Shown piece by piece: positions 12,121-24,535 of a stretch of 64,000 nucleotides of DNA. Position 1 is the stretch's first letter. Every line of letters begins with the position of its first letter. The notes beneath the pieces were generated by a model. It was given only the letters and a program-made list of their open reading frames with translations. It did no database searches and was not told the DNA's origin. This DNA comes from Margaritifera margaritifera (taxonomy: Eukaryota > Mollusca > Bivalvia > Unionida > Margaritiferidae), in NCBI GenBank assembly GCA_029931535.1, contig JAQPZY010001414.1, positions 1,132,001 to 1,196,000 of the forward strand, in the 5' to 3' direction. A program made the translations under genes and the position numbers.

Positions 12121-13950
12121 TCTACTGTTATTTACGGTAGCAGGCTTATCCCAATCTGACCTGTAATGGCCATTACAGCAGGATACACAGGATGACATTT
12201 AGATGTTCTTGATGAAAGCAATGTAAGTACAAACGTGAAATTCACTAAATTGGATACACTTTTTAAGTCACTTAATTATGAAGTGAAAGATTGTTTGCAT
12301 TTGTTTGTCTAAATCAAACAATTTCTGTGTAGATGTTCTAAAGGACTTTACATCCAATATTGTTTACTGCTAATGGCATGAAAATCGTTTCAAGTACTCA
12401 ACAAAAGCCAAGGAAAGTACCTCTAAAAACATATTGCCAATAAAAAAGGTTTTTTCTTCATGTAGTTCTGCTAACAAGCTGTATAGGCCGAAGGTGCAGA
12501 CATTTGTATTTAAGAAGAGATAAGTTGGTATAAAAAATGAACAAAAATACCGCATATAATCTACTATCACTTTATTTTTATGTCTTTAGTGTCTGGAATC
12601 TACTAAGATTCTGTGTCAGAATCTGTATCCTGGACAACAGAGCCAATCTATGTCTTCTTCATATTCTGCTCAGGCTTCTGCAAATTGATAATAATTTTAA
12701 TGCTTGAAAGAAAACGTATATCCCCGTAGTGCCTATGTAGAAATTTACTTAACATGTGTAATGAAACTTTCTTCATTCAACTTGTACTTCCCTTAATATC
12801 ATTTGAAGAAGAGGGGGATATTATCTAATACAGGAGTGTTTTAACAGAGAAATAAATGTAGGGCTTGCAAATATGATGCGCAACTTGCGCGAATCGCGCG
12901 TACTAGAATAGACCTAGAGTCCTACCAAGTATAGCTTTCAACGTTATGACTTTGCGAATAGATTGTATCATTCACGAATGCTATTCTTGTTAATCATAAA
13001 ATAGTTCATATTCATAATTATCACCGAAAAACACCTGTATTGTAGTATTTGCCAACAATCATAATAGGAGTCATTAATGTTCGTAATTGCCAAAAAATGA
13101 ATTATATTTTAGCGTTTTGCATTTTCTTCTTTACATTTATATATATCAACATGCATACATCTATCTAAAACATTAAAAATTGTATTTTCCTTTCCATTTT
13201 GCTTTTATGTTATTTCACTTGTTTTGACTATATTTGATTTCTTTTATTTTGGTCAAGAACGATAAATCTTACGCCTTTGATCTAAGTGCTTGTGCAATTC
13301 AAAAAAGGTAAATCAAAGCATTTTCCCACACAAACGCACCCCCATCCTCTCTATTTGTTTATATTTATGTGTGTGAGTGTTTGTGTATGCAAAAATGTTC
13401 CAGTGTATCCATGTAGTTTATTTATATGTATATACATATCAATACCAATCAGATAAAGGTCACCGAAATACACCAACAGTTTATATCATTTCATGTAGAG
13501 ATCGAACACTTTAGCAGATAGGCCTAATTTTGTTTGTTTGAAAATGGCGCCGCCTCACAAGAAATTTACATGTACAAGACAGAACTACAACATTTGGCTC
13601 GTATATTCATAAACATTTGATATCGCAAAGATCGTATCTCGTGATTGTAATCATAACAGTTGACAAATAAAATATTTTCCGACACAAATTGCAAACTTTA
13701 TTCATTCATTTCTTTGAAACTAACATTGAAAACCTAGAACAAGATAATAATTTACCCCTCATATATATATGTTTAACATAACACCAATACAACGTTGTAA
13801 AAACGTCACATATTATCCAAGAAATAATGACACCATTTGTTGCGTAAACTGTTTACTCAGTGCATATACGTGTTATTTGTAAATGTTGTATATTTTCGAG
13901 CTTAGAGGACAATTAAGATTAGATTTATGTGCAATGATTTAGGAACCTTG
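12121..13950. other. AT-rich DNA, no gene recognised
   Basis: No coding block, RNA gene or named repeat was recognised on either strand. If the MGC gene model is right this is intron. Confidence 0.4.
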
Positions 13951-14554
13951 CTATGGTGTTATTTCCGCATGTAACCATATCACAGCCTTGCAACAACGTT
14001 CCAGAAACGCTATGTGTTAGCTGTTCTGATCCAATGAGAATTATGAAAAACCATCTATCACTGTCAATATATATTTGTATCCGTCGTTGTATGTTTGATT
14101 TACTTGCAGGTCACAATATATGTTTGCCACTGGTCCTCCACGTCAGTAACATAGACCCTTCTGTATGGATCTTTTCTTGCTTTATTGTGTAACGTCTAGG
14201 TAGATTGTTCATTTAACTATTCTCTAAATTCAGCATATTTTATTCTCTCCCACAATTGATTAATGCTTATGTAAGCAACTGTACTTTCAGGATCGGAGCT
14301 TTAAATACTGCTTTTGTCAGCCATTTAAAATAGTATCCATATTAAGAGAGTATCTTACACTTGACAAAACGTTTATCTACAACTGGTACATTTACTTTCA
14401 GCAATTTGCAATATGTTTTGAATCATTTCAAACGTATGAAAGATTTCAGATTGATGTCAAATTTTGCCTATCCAATGATTGATTCAAAAACAGCTACTTC
14501 ATACCATGAGTCAACATGTGTTATTTTGAATCTGATGTTGTTTTTCCACCAATT

Positions 14555-14960
14555 TTACCTCTGTTTTGACGAATTGTTGTATATTGACCTTGTAAAGTTG
14601 ATGAAATCTACTACATGTGTAGTAAATTTGGCCGAATACAAATTTGTGTATATATCCACAGCAAATACATAACTTAATCCCTCCTCCTCGTAATGCACAC
14701 TTTGGATTATCTTGCTGTCAGATTTGATGCTGCCTATCTCAATGTTTTCATCATTCATACTTGAAATAGAAAAATCAACATTTGTATAATCTTGAATAGT
14801 ATTTTGTATCAGAACTAACCTTGTCCACACTTTAATCCCATCCAATATTGTAAACAAATACACACTATCTTTTGATACCGGTATTATTGCTTTTATGTTG
14901 AACTCACTATCACCTCTCTGAAAACTGTTAAGTTGATCACATTGTAGCTTTGCTCATTCA
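14555..14960 (-). CDS. Unrecognised open segment, possible gene fragment
   Basis: A minus-strand frame is open from about 14930 to 14555, longer than its first ATG at 14863 suggests. Its composition looks protein-like rather than repeat-derived: blocks such as FNIKAIIPVSKDSVYLFTIL, then IQDYTNVDFSISSMNDENIE, then SVHYEEEGLSYVFAVDIYTN alternate beta-type hydrophobic stretches with acidic loops. There is a stop just upstream and no further coding on either side. I do not recognise the family. It could be a fragment of a mobile-element or viral-type gene, or chance. Confidence is low. Confidence 0.25.
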
Positions 14961-15169
14961 TTTATCTTGTTCAAATAAATTGAAATCATTTTGTGTTGCA
15001 ATTTTTCAGTACCACAATTCAAGCATTTTATCAACTCCATTTAAGGTAGTAGTAAGATTTCAATAGTATGGTGTGTTTCAGTAGTTAGGTATACTAGGGT
15101 TCAGATACAGTTCCCGTATCACATCTATGAAAATCCAGTGGAAAAATATGGGTTCAGTGATAAGTGTCG

Positions 15170-15172
<3 letters not shown>

Positions 15173-15233
<61 letters not shown>
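15173..15233. repeat. (TG)n microsatellite
   Basis: An uninterrupted TG dinucleotide run of about 30 units, followed by a short G-run. Confidence 0.98.
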
Positions 15234-15235
<2 letters not shown>

Positions 15236-15686
15236 GGGGGGTGTTATGGAGTAATAATGCAAGCGGTCTAGCTATATTCTCGTGCAAGGGTACGAGGGTG
15301 TTTTTATTTTTATGCAATAGTAACAAAAGTTGTGCAGCAAAGAGTAGATGGCTAATGAAAGAGCTGGCATTTGAATTAATATGTCAATAATTTTTATTTT
15401 ATTTGTTGTATATCCAAAAATCAACTAATTTAAATTTAACAATGGTTCAAAACTCCCATTAGTTATGCGTGTTCCTTCCCTATGGACAAATAGTTGTAAC
15501 AGATGTATAGAAAAATTATAGCAAAATAACAAAGTTTTCAAACTTGAAATTTAAAATCTGCACGGCTGCGTTTGTGCATATAATTCAACTCAGGCAAGCC
15601 TGAAAAGCTTCAGATTTATCCTGTCATTTCTACATTATCTCTAATTTATGGGCAGTCAAGGTGCAACAACCCAACTTTACATGTAG

Positions 15687-15689
<3 letters not shown>

Positions 15690-15746
<57 letters not shown>
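15690..15746. repeat. (CT)n microsatellite
   Basis: An uninterrupted CT run of about 28 units. It is pyrimidine-rich on the plus strand and ends about 260 bp before putative exon 2 of the MGC gene. Confidence 0.98.
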
Positions 15747-15748
<2 letters not shown>

Positions 15749-16003
15749 CCAAACACTTTTTTAAATCCTCTCTTCGGAAAACTTAGTTACCAGTTGGGAC
15801 AAAATTTGGAGTGTTGTTTTAAAAAATATTTTTATATCACAAGAGTGCGGGTGGTGGAGCTTTCGAGTTACTGCTCAGTGACAACTAAAAAATTCTTTAA
15901 GGGAAAGAGCATTTACCGTATTGTCAAACTCCATTTATTACCTACGACAATGGAACATGTTTCAACTTAATTAATAAACAATTATTTTTGTTTTGATCGA
16001 CAG

Positions 16004-16130
16004 GTCAATCCGAACGAAAAGAAGCAAAATACAAGCAGAAAAATAAAACCTTGATCCAGAGTACCTACATCTCTTCTTCATCTTCATCCACGGTTGAAGA
16101 TGCGACTGAACAGACAGTGGTGAACAGTAC
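16004..16130 (+). CDS. Putative exon 2 of the MGC-type gene
   Basis: A consensus acceptor (TTTTGATCGACAG) ends at 16003. Taking phase 1 from exon 1, the frame reads QSERKEAKYKQKNKTLIQS, then a serine run, then STVEDATEQTVVN, with no stop. Two donors are available: AACA|GTACGT (exon end 16126, phase 1) and AGTAC|GTGAGA (exon end 16130, phase 2). Either can be joined in frame to exon 3 through alternative acceptor positions. The segment is lysine-rich, then Ser/Thr- and acid-rich, as in a disordered cytoplasmic region. No domain was recognised. Splice sites and open frame are seen; linkage to exon 1 across 13.9 kb is inferred. Confidence 0.5.
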
Positions 16131-16536
16131 GTGAGAATTTTAACCTGTGTGTAGAAAAACATAGCCTTAATCTCATTACCAGAAACGTTTTTGTGGATCT
16201 GCAGCAAAGGCATATGGTGTGGATAATTTTATTATACTCATCAGTACATAAACATTTTATAACTCTGTCGCCTAGATTTGAAGCATTGTTATTAAACAGC
16301 GACCACTCAGATTTATGAGGATCCCGGGTTGTTCTTCTTTGATCTTGCAGCTCAGCTGTTCAGTAAGGAGTGGTAAGATATATATATATATAAGCCTTAT
16401 TTGCTCGGTGTGTATTCGAATTCGTGACGTCTGGTCCCAAAGCTCATCCCACAACAGACTGCTAAGCTAATGGCGCTCACATTCTGTAGTGCGGATACAT
16501 TTTGGCAATTTTAGCGTGTCCGCTGGTGCAACATAG

Positions 16537-16543
<7 letters not shown>

Positions 16544-16605
<62 letters not shown>
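16544..16605. repeat. (AT)n microsatellite
   Basis: An uninterrupted AT run of about 31 units in the intron downstream of putative exon 2. Confidence 0.98.
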
Positions 16606-16607
<2 letters not shown>

Positions 16608-17588
16608 TGGTTTTGTCCCATAGATTTAACATAGGAAGTAACTGACAAATTTTCCCGTTTACGTCGTGGTCAAGCTGTATTCTTCGTCAATAAGGATGTG
16701 CATCATGTGATTATGACATCATAGAACATTTTACATCATGACGTCATTCAAACTCGCCCGATATATTCATGTTATTCGAGACTGAAATTATCAATGAAGT
16801 TGAGTCAAGAGTAAAAAGTACATATATATTTCAATGTTTTTCCCCTACATATAATGTTAAAAGAGCTGGTAACTGGTGCTAATTATAAATCAGTGTATAA
16901 TAAACATGTTGCTGTGTGTGTATTGTTTAATATCTCAAGTGGACTCGTTATTTTGGCATAGCCGACTCGCAAAACACGTCCATTACTGTCAAAATAACTC
17001 GTCCACTATTGATATCAAACAGCACACTGATACAATAATGTATAACAGACACTACCACAACTAAGAACTTAATCCTTGAATGTCGCCAGATCCCCAAGAT
17101 CTTCGTATATGAACAGAATGGAATGCTAACAAATAGAACAAATAATATATATTGACACAAGAATTGGTAACGGTGCAATTGCAAAACAGTTTCCAAACGT
17201 TTCGAGCTGATCAAACCAAGCTCCTTGTTAGGGGAAGAAACAGCTTACAAAAACAAACATACAACACGTAACACGAAATCTGAGAGAAAACCTGAACTAT
17301 TTACATGTTGGAATGACGGGAAATATAGAGGAAAAGAGTTAAATAATGAAGAAAACAAAATAGATGAAAAACAGTATCAATTTTTTTAAATATTTAATTT
17401 ACCCAGTACATGGGTAGCTGTGGGTCGGGGTACCATCCCAAAGACTATTTTACACAGATTGTGTACAGTCACATATTTAAACAATAAATTTAATGTATGT
17501 TTGAATTATTTTATTATTATTAATCTCTAGTCTCTCTAAAAAAAGCCATAATGGTACAGGGAGAAAGAATTTTATATGGGATATAACC

Positions 17589-17592
<4 letters not shown>

Positions 17593-17623
<31 letters not shown>
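17593..17623. repeat. (GA)n microsatellite
   Basis: A GA run of about 15 units in the 3' region of the LINE remnant. Confidence 0.95.
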
Positions 17624-17627
<4 letters not shown>

Positions 17628-17728
17628 TCATATTATATATTCAGTACATTCATTGTTGTCTTCTATATCACTATTTAAATAATTATTCACTTATTCTTAT
17701 CAAGTACAGTATTCCCTAACGATATCAA

Positions 17729-19705
17729 TCAAAACTGTAGACATTCCTTCCTATATCGTATATGATAATACATGTATTGTGCTTTACACATTAAAAAAGC
17801 AGCTAGCAAATGATTCCTTAGCAAAAATGATACATCAATTATACCTTCATAAGCTTCCCATTTATGCTTGAATTTATCCAAATAAAAATTGTTGTAGGCT
17901 GTATACTTTTCTAACCTGTACCTATGTGATATTTCTTTCTTAAATGTTTCCAAGTTTGGTACTTTATTGAAAACATGTAATTTAAATATCTATTTCTTTC
18001 CTAAGAGTTAAATCAAAATTAAAAAAATTAATCGGATTTGTTTTTTTTTTATTTATAACTAATATTGTATCTACTTCTGTGAAGTTAAAATCTACAAGGT
18101 GAATGCATTTATCTTTCAGCCAGTCAAACAATTGTATCCAAACAAATTTAACTCTAACGTAATCATACAAAAAATGAAAAAGTGATTCTTCTGTTTCTCT
18201 AGAAAAGAACATAACTTTTCTTGTCTAATTCTCATTTTGTGTAAAAGAAAATTTGTACAGTAGGTAGAATTCTATGGAAAATTTTCAATTAAAACCATTT
18301 AAGATAAGTATCTTTTGTATACCTATGTACCAATAATTTTTGCTTTTCCAGTCAAAACACTCATCTAAGTTGAGATCACGTCTCCGTTTATCTTGTACCT
18401 TTGGATATCATTTATTTTTCATAAAAAAATAAAATACTTTGACAATCTTTCTTTTGTTGAGTGAGTAATGGTAGCAGAAATGACATCGTTGCTCTTTGTA
18501 AGATAGTATTTCATGCTTCTAATTTGTGTAACCTCAAATATTCTTTGCTAGCACCTATTATACCCTTATATTGTAAAATGTTTATTCCACATTGATAAAT
18601 TGTTTTGAAGAAAAGAATTAAAACTAATGAACTGATTATTGTATGATATATCGCCAATTACGTTTAACCCACAAATGTACAGATGTTTATAGGCCATGCT
18701 GTGATCTCCTACTTTAGTATTACCATTGAATCACACTAGCTCATCTAGAAACGATTTCAATGATTCAAGCTTATTTATTTCTTGTAGTTTTAACTAACTG
18801 GTTAAAATATCCTTCCAAAAATTATTCTTCAAACCTCTAGAAATCTTTTTAGAAAATTCAATTCCAAAACAAAAATATCACGTATATTTGGATATGTTTT
18901 AATTACTAGATTTTTCAACTTAGCTGTATCCAAAAAAAGTCTACAACGCCAGTTTGCTTGTCATGCTGCCATAAACATTTAATGTTATTCATTTTCATTC
19001 CTCCTTTGGAATATTCTTGAGTACAGACCAGTCTTTGTACTTTATCATTCGATTTATCCCATAAGAAACTTAAACAAAATATTTGATTAAGTTTATTCAT
19101 AATAGTTTCTAATGGATTAGGTAAACAAAGAATCAAGTGATTGGTCTTAGACACAGCACAAATCTTTTTAGCAGTAATTTTTCCAAAAGGTGTCAAAATT
19201 CTCTTGGACTATTACGAGAGCATCAGTTTTATTTCTTAAATTCTGTCTTGATAGTTTAATTCTATAATTTCTCTTAATTTTGTTGTGAATTTAACGCCAA
19301 GCAGTGTGAAAATACCTGTTTCCCAATTTAATTAATTTTCCTGACAAAACTTATCTCTGCTATTTTTTTTTTCAAACCAAACAGCTCCAGTTGTTTCATT
19401 GTTAATGCTAAGGACAGAGATCTTTGCATAGAATTTCATTGTTAATGCTAAGGACAGAGATCTGTGCATAGTATTTCATTGTCAATGCAAAGGACAGAGA
19501 TCTTTGCATATAATTTCATTGTCAATGCTAAGGACAGAGATCTTTTCATATAATGTATCTAATGTATCTCTCAATGACATTTCAGTAGCAAATTCTATAT
19601 TATCAATGTGTATACCTTTAATCGCGGGATTTAATCTAATCATATGTTCTAGAATCTAGACACATACAATGAAAATATATGGTGATAAGGGATCACCTTG
19701 CCTGC
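17729..19705 (-). pseudogene. L1/Tx1-like LINE, post-RT C-terminal region
   Basis: From 19196 down, the minus strand reads HLILCLPNPLETIMNKLNQI, FCLSFLWDKSNDKVQRLVC, EYSKGGMKMNNIKCLW, the typical post-RT segment of L1/Tx1 ORF2. Further on, 18212-17982 gives FHFLYDYVRVKFVWIQLFDW, matching the Cys-free end of the zf-RVT-like region, and 17953-17729 gives FKKEISHRYRLEKYTAYNNF, near the normal C terminus. Stops and frameshifts separate the three blocks. Confidence 0.75.
19394..19553. repeat. Four 40-bp tandem copies inside the LINE RT region
   Basis: Four units start at 19394, 19434, 19474 and 19514. Each carries AAGGACAGAGATCT and a TTTCATTGT start. The unit falls where the RT active-site (FADD) segment should be, and the unit length is not a multiple of three, so the expansion destroyed the frame after the element had died. 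Confidence 0.9.
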
Positions 19706-19720
19706 AACCGCGTTCTATAG

Positions 19721-19968
19721 AGGGGGCCCCGGGTGGCCGAGTGGTCTAAGGCGCTCGCCTTTACAGATCACTGACATCTCACCTCTGTCCACGTGGGTTC
19801 GAGTCTCGGGCTGGGCCAACGTGGGTTTTGTGAGAAAGCTTACCAGTAGCTTCCCGTGGGTCGGTGGTTCTTCCCTGGGTTTTCTCGGGTTCTTCCTCCA
19901 CCAAATATACTGGCCGCCATGTATAGCCTATCATGTGCTGAAAAAGTGGCGTTAAGCCCATAACAACC
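19721..19968 (+). mobile_element. tRNA-headed SINE with 15-bp target duplications
   Basis: The element starts AGGGGGCCCCGGGTGGCCGA and carries an A box (TGGCCGAGTGGTCTAAGG) and a B box (GGTTCGAGTCTC) typical of a tRNA-derived RNA polymerase III promoter. A body with CCTCCACCAAATATACTGG and CTATCATGTGCTGAAAAAG follows. Identical 15-bp duplications AACCGCGTTCTATAG flank it at 19706-19720 and 19969-19983. They fall inside the LINE codons for the conserved RT block ERGCRQGDPLS, which resumes intact when the SINE is removed. Related copies occur at 38464-39844 (minus) and 44892-45126 (plus). Confidence 0.92.
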
Positions 19969-19983
19969 AACCGCGTTCTATAG

Positions 19984-22045
19984 AAACCATTGTGAAACTT
20001 GACTGTTCACAGTGACACATCATTTAATATATTGTTGTAAACCATTTCCAATCCATTTTTTTAATCACTGAGCCAAAAGTTTTTTAAAAATAAACTTCAT
20101 CATTCAATTTCCATGAAACTGAAACAAAAGCTTTTCGGTAGTTGACATGGAGAAGAAGACCATGGATATTCTTCTCTTCTGCATATTGCGTTATATCATA
20201 ACTAATTATTCTATTTTTCCCTGTTTATTGACCTGACATGAAAGCCTTTTGATCTGGTTGTGTCAGTTTTGATAAAAATTTCCTGATTCTGTTTGCAATA
20301 GTTGCAAAGGTAAGTAGTATATATAAAATATATAGGTCTCCAATTCTTCAGCAATAATTTTGTTTGTATGTGCCTTTCGGAATAAAAGTTATAATTCCTT
20401 CTTTTTGAGGAGTTGATAATTCACCCTTATGAAAACAAAAATGTATTGTTACGACTAGGGGTTTGAATATGTAACAAAAGAAAGAAAGACTCTAACAAGC
20501 CTTCACGATTTCCAAAATACAAATTTATTTTCCTAAAATATAAAATATTTAAAACAAACAAAGTGAAAGAATTAAAAATAACTTACAGTGTAGACATTCC
20601 TAAATAATCCTAAATTGCTCTATTGAATTAACTAATCCGGAAACTGTCCAAAAGTATTCCGAATGAGGACACTAATGTGCTTATGTGTCAACAATAATCA
20701 CAGTTTTAAATCCAAATGTTATTAATTCCAGGTAAATTCATGTGAACGTAATATATCACAAAATATCACAAAAAATCTTGAAATGTTTCCGATAATTCCG
20801 ACGGAGTTGAATAATGTTCAGATCTTAGTACATAATCCCAAATGTACTGTTTAGAGTTACTTCACTAAGCTGATTATCACGAGCAATAAACAAATTTTCT
20901 CTACGGCTTTACGAACTGCCGTAACTCTAAAGAATGAACCACGCAGTAATTAAATCTCGTTTTATAGTATCTATACTACGTAAAACAATTAAAAACCCAA
21001 TCTACTCCGTTTCAAATAAACAAACCCGAGTTGCGATTCTAATTCTTACTTCAGGTAAACAAGTTATGTACTCCTACTGAATCATGGGAACCAGGTCAGG
21101 AATAATACATTTCACCACGCGCTACTCAAGTGACGTTTTGTGTCAAGTTCAACCAACATTCCTAAAATAAGATATACATGTACTCAATAATAGCGTTGGC
21201 TACTAAAAAAAAATATAAATTATAATACAAAGGTCATAAACCAAATGAAAACTATATTATAATTTAAAAAATGATGAATAATTCCATAGCACTATATATC
21301 CAAGACGAAATAAACCTAAATCCTTCTAAAACAATTTTACAAATTCTGTAGTAAAGCCAGCTCAGTGTGGACTTTTATAGTTTTTCATTTTTTTAAAGAC
21401 TGGACAGTAATTAATTGTATGCGATTAATCCTTTAATTGAATTTCATTTATTTAAAATAGGTTTAGGTAATTCAAATTGCGGGTCAAAAAGATTATTTAA
21501 GCTTACGTCTTCTATTTCTCTAAATTTATACAGATTTTTATAATAAGACTTGGTTTCATTTAATATTTTATGATGATCGTTTTATTAGCGAAGCATTGTT
21601 CTTCCTTAAACTGAGGCATGAATTTTCAAACATAATTCCTATTTTCCAAATTACAGAAGTATTATATTACTTTTTCTCCTTCCTGTATCGAGATTGCTTT
21701 AGATTTAATTCTACCATCCCCCTCCCCCCCCCCCCACACACCTTTTATCTCTAATTCCTCTAAGTTCAGATGTATATTGGTCTAATTTATCTGTAGAACA
21801 TCTCTGATCTTCCTACAATTTATTTATTTCATCAATGAAATAGCTCTTCTATCGATTTGCTTCATTTTGTGAGACGCATAATAATTGTATATCCTCTAAT
21901 TTCGATTAATAAAACTTCATATTTTGGTCATAAATAGTAAATTGCATTTCTGATCAAGGGATGTTGCAAAGATTTTTAAGAGAATATACAGGCAAAGCAT
22001 GTTATTTTTATTAGATCTTTGATTTTTCCTTTGATAGCAGAAATA
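19984..22045 (-). pseudogene. L1/Tx1-like LINE, reverse transcriptase region
   Basis: Read without the inserted LTR and SINE, the minus strand gives ETKSYYKNLYKFREIEDVS and LNNLFDPQF (about 21590-21480), then GELSTPQKEGIITFIPKG (about 20440-20370), IANRIRKFLSKLTQPDQKAF (about 20310-20240), GLLLHVNYRKAFVSVSWKL (about 20140) and ERGCRQGDPLSPYIF across the SINE site. These are successive RT motifs of an L1/Tx1-type ORF2. Several stops show it is inactive. Confidence 0.8.
20447..21178 (-). mobile_element. Probable solo LTR
   Basis: A 732-bp block interrupts LINE homology. On the plus strand it starts TGTTACGAC and ends GATATACA (TG...CA ends), flanked by TGTAT (20442-20446) and TGTAC (21179-21183), a 5-bp target duplication with one change. 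On the minus strand it contains a TATA-like CTATAAAACG (about 20970) and, near its 3' end, an AATAAA followed by a T/G-rich tail, giving a plausible U3-R-U5 order. No internal retroviral-type genes are present. The superfamily is unresolved; Gypsy is the likeliest from the 5-bp duplication. Confidence 0.5.
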
Positions 22046-24535
22046 ATATTAATAATAATAATAATAATAATAATGTCTTTAATTTATTAATTTAAGAGGA
22101 TAACACATTTAGAATTAAAGCTAATCTTCAATATGGTCATTATAAAAAGTATACAAATTACATACGTATATACATGAGCGAAAAGGAGTAATCGTACTTA
22201 AAGCGTGACCAAAATATCAAATAAAATAATAGGAGATTATATCATTAAATTAAAACAAATAAAAGAAGAACAAAATATATGTTCACAATAAAATTGAAAT
22301 ATAAGTATGGATATCGTTAGCGGTGAGTCAAAAGGTAGTCATGATATAAGGAGTTGAATTTACAGTAAGAAGTTGAATTTCTAATTTCAATAGGAATAGT
22401 ATTTTATAATTTTGGACCCGATACAGCGAGAGATTTATTGAAATAGGAAGAGCGAGATTGTGGAATAAAGAGATATTGTCTTGGAAAAAGAAAGAAAGAC
22501 ACGATCATATATTAGCTGTTTGGTGAGATAAGATAATCAGGTACATGACCATTGACCGTTTTGTACATCATGCAACCTTTTTACAATGCAACACGTTCAC
22601 AAATGGTAACCAATTTAATATTGCAAACATTTCAGATGATGGTGTGAAAATATCTATTTTAGAACTACTTGGGCATCTCCTTTTTACAATGTAATAATAT
22701 TATCAGTTTAAGTGGTACTGCAGTTCCCTCAAATGGTGCACAAATAATCTAAGATTTGTAAGGTATAGCTATTGTACTATTGTTTAAGTATATTTTCAGA
22801 TAAATGTGATTAATTTGGGTTTCCCAATAAAGACTGTTATCAATGGTGATACCCATACATTTTTTAGAGTATACCGAGTCAATGAGCATAAGTCTGAGTG
22901 AAGGAATTGTCGACAGTTTCTGAGTGGAGCCAATTGTCATACTGGTGGTTTTTGATAGATGTATGTGCATTTTATTTTGCGTACACCACTTTTTGAACAG
23001 TGTTTAATAATCGAAAATGTATAGACTGCTAATTTCTTCAGAAGAATATCGTGATCAACAATATCAAAGTCCTTTTTGAAATCTGTAAAGACAACACTAG
23101 TGATTTTACCTGCGGTAATAGCAGATAGCAATTTGTCTATTACTTTAGTCTTGCCAGTTTGACAGGAGCGATTTTGTCTGAATCCTGATTGAGATAGATG
23201 TAGAAGATTATATTAATTAAGATAGCGAAATAGGTGGGTAGAAATGTGTTTCTCAATTAGTTTTGCAATTACGGGCAGGATAGAAATTGCTCTATAATTT
23301 GATGGGCTATTCTTGGGTCTGCCTTTATGAATAGGAAAAACTTTGGCTTGCTTCAAGGCATCAGAGAATACACCAGATTCTAAGGAATCATTGATGAGAT
23401 CAGCGAGAGAGGGAGCTATAATATGTGCAGAAAGCTTTAATATTTTGTCATTAATCCCATTGGCCCAGCGGCAGTTTCGTATCAAGACTGAAAATAATGT
23501 TAAAAACTTCATGAATAGAGAATCTAGGTATAACAAACTCAATATCAGAAGGTACTCGTTCTGCTACAAAATCAGACAAGGAGGAAAAGTCATGTGGGAT
23601 TGAAATAACTTTTTCATTCAAGCGATTACTAACAAATATGAAAAATGCATGCATCCTATTTGCAATTTCGTATTCATTATGTACAGTGTTATTTTTTTTT
23701 ACTGTAATTTAATGTGGGATATAGAAAGAATTCCATCCAGTAATGTCTTTGAAATGCTTATAGATGAGTTTTATGTCCTTTTTATCAGAAATTAAACAAC
23801 AGTATTACTTTCTCTTTCAATCCTTGATAAGAGAAGTTGTACTGTTTCGCCAAATTTTATAACTCTACCAGCTTTTGTTTGGGTGATAGAAGTAACGCAA
23901 ATTACTAGCTATTGTTTATATCATCAGTGTACTATTCTGGTTATGGATTTTAGTGGAGTATTTTATTAAATAAAGATAAAAACATGTCTTACCAAATTTT
24001 TAGCGCAATGTCCGGATTGAGTGATAAAAATGAAGCGTTCTGGAACGCCGAGTATAGTTTATAAAGAAACAAATCGTTTTCAAAATGATTGAATGATCTG
24101 CATATAATTTTGTATCAACATTTTTTGTATGGTTTGACGAACTGATTTCGCGACACGCAGACCGGTTAATGATCACTTACAGCTAAGCAGGGAATAATGG
24201 TTTCGGATAAGGATTGTGGGCAAGTAATGTAAATGTGATCAATCAAAGTAGATATTGACTCATTTACCCTTGATGGTTTATTAGCAAATTAGGCAAGGTT
24301 ATGATAGAGAATCATGTCGTTCCACCTTTTTATGATTTGATTCAAAAGATCTATGTTAAAAACGTCCATTATGTAACATTCCATATTAGGGTTGGAGAGA
24401 GTGGCACGTTTAATTTCAGTATAAAAAATGTCATTCCAAGTAGCAGGCGCGTTAGAGGGACGGTAAACTGAAATAAAAAAGAAAGGGTTTTGATTTAGAG
24501 ACGGAAATCTCTATCCATATAGATTCTATGGTATA
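22046..24535 (-). mobile_element. CR1/jockey-like LINE, 5'-truncated, inserted in the L1/Tx1-like LINE
   Basis: The minus strand shows the end of an APE endonuclease (ISVYRPSNAPATWNDIF about 24460; ECYIMDVFNIDLLNQI about 24380; STLIDHIYITCPQSLSETII about 24230), then RT blocks KLSAHIIAPSLADLINDSLE and NSPSNYRAISILPVIAKLIE (23480-23230), SVVFTDFKKDFDIVDHDILL (about 23080), and TTSMTIGSTQKLSTIPSLRL with GITIDNSLYWETQI (22970-22800). It ends in an (ATT)n tail (22050-22074 on the plus strand), as many CR1-type elements do. The 5' end is truncated within the endonuclease. Stops and frameshifts inactivate it. Confidence 0.8.
22050..22074. repeat. (TAA)n run at the LINE 3' tail
   Basis: About eight TAA units on the plus strand mark the 3' terminal simple repeat of the CR1-like LINE. 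Confidence 0.9.

Noticed and set aside
13953..14192. 79-codon plus-strand frame
   Set aside because: No homology recognised, no splice sites in phase with a neighbouring exon, and composition typical of AT-rich non-coding DNA.
15078..15390. Frames of 82-87 codons on both strands
   Set aside because: They run through the (TG)n microsatellite (CVCVCV and THTHTH translations).
19721..19815. A functional tRNA gene
   Set aside because: A and B boxes are present, but the sequence is the head of a SINE with a body, tail and target duplications, and the family recurs twice more in the window.
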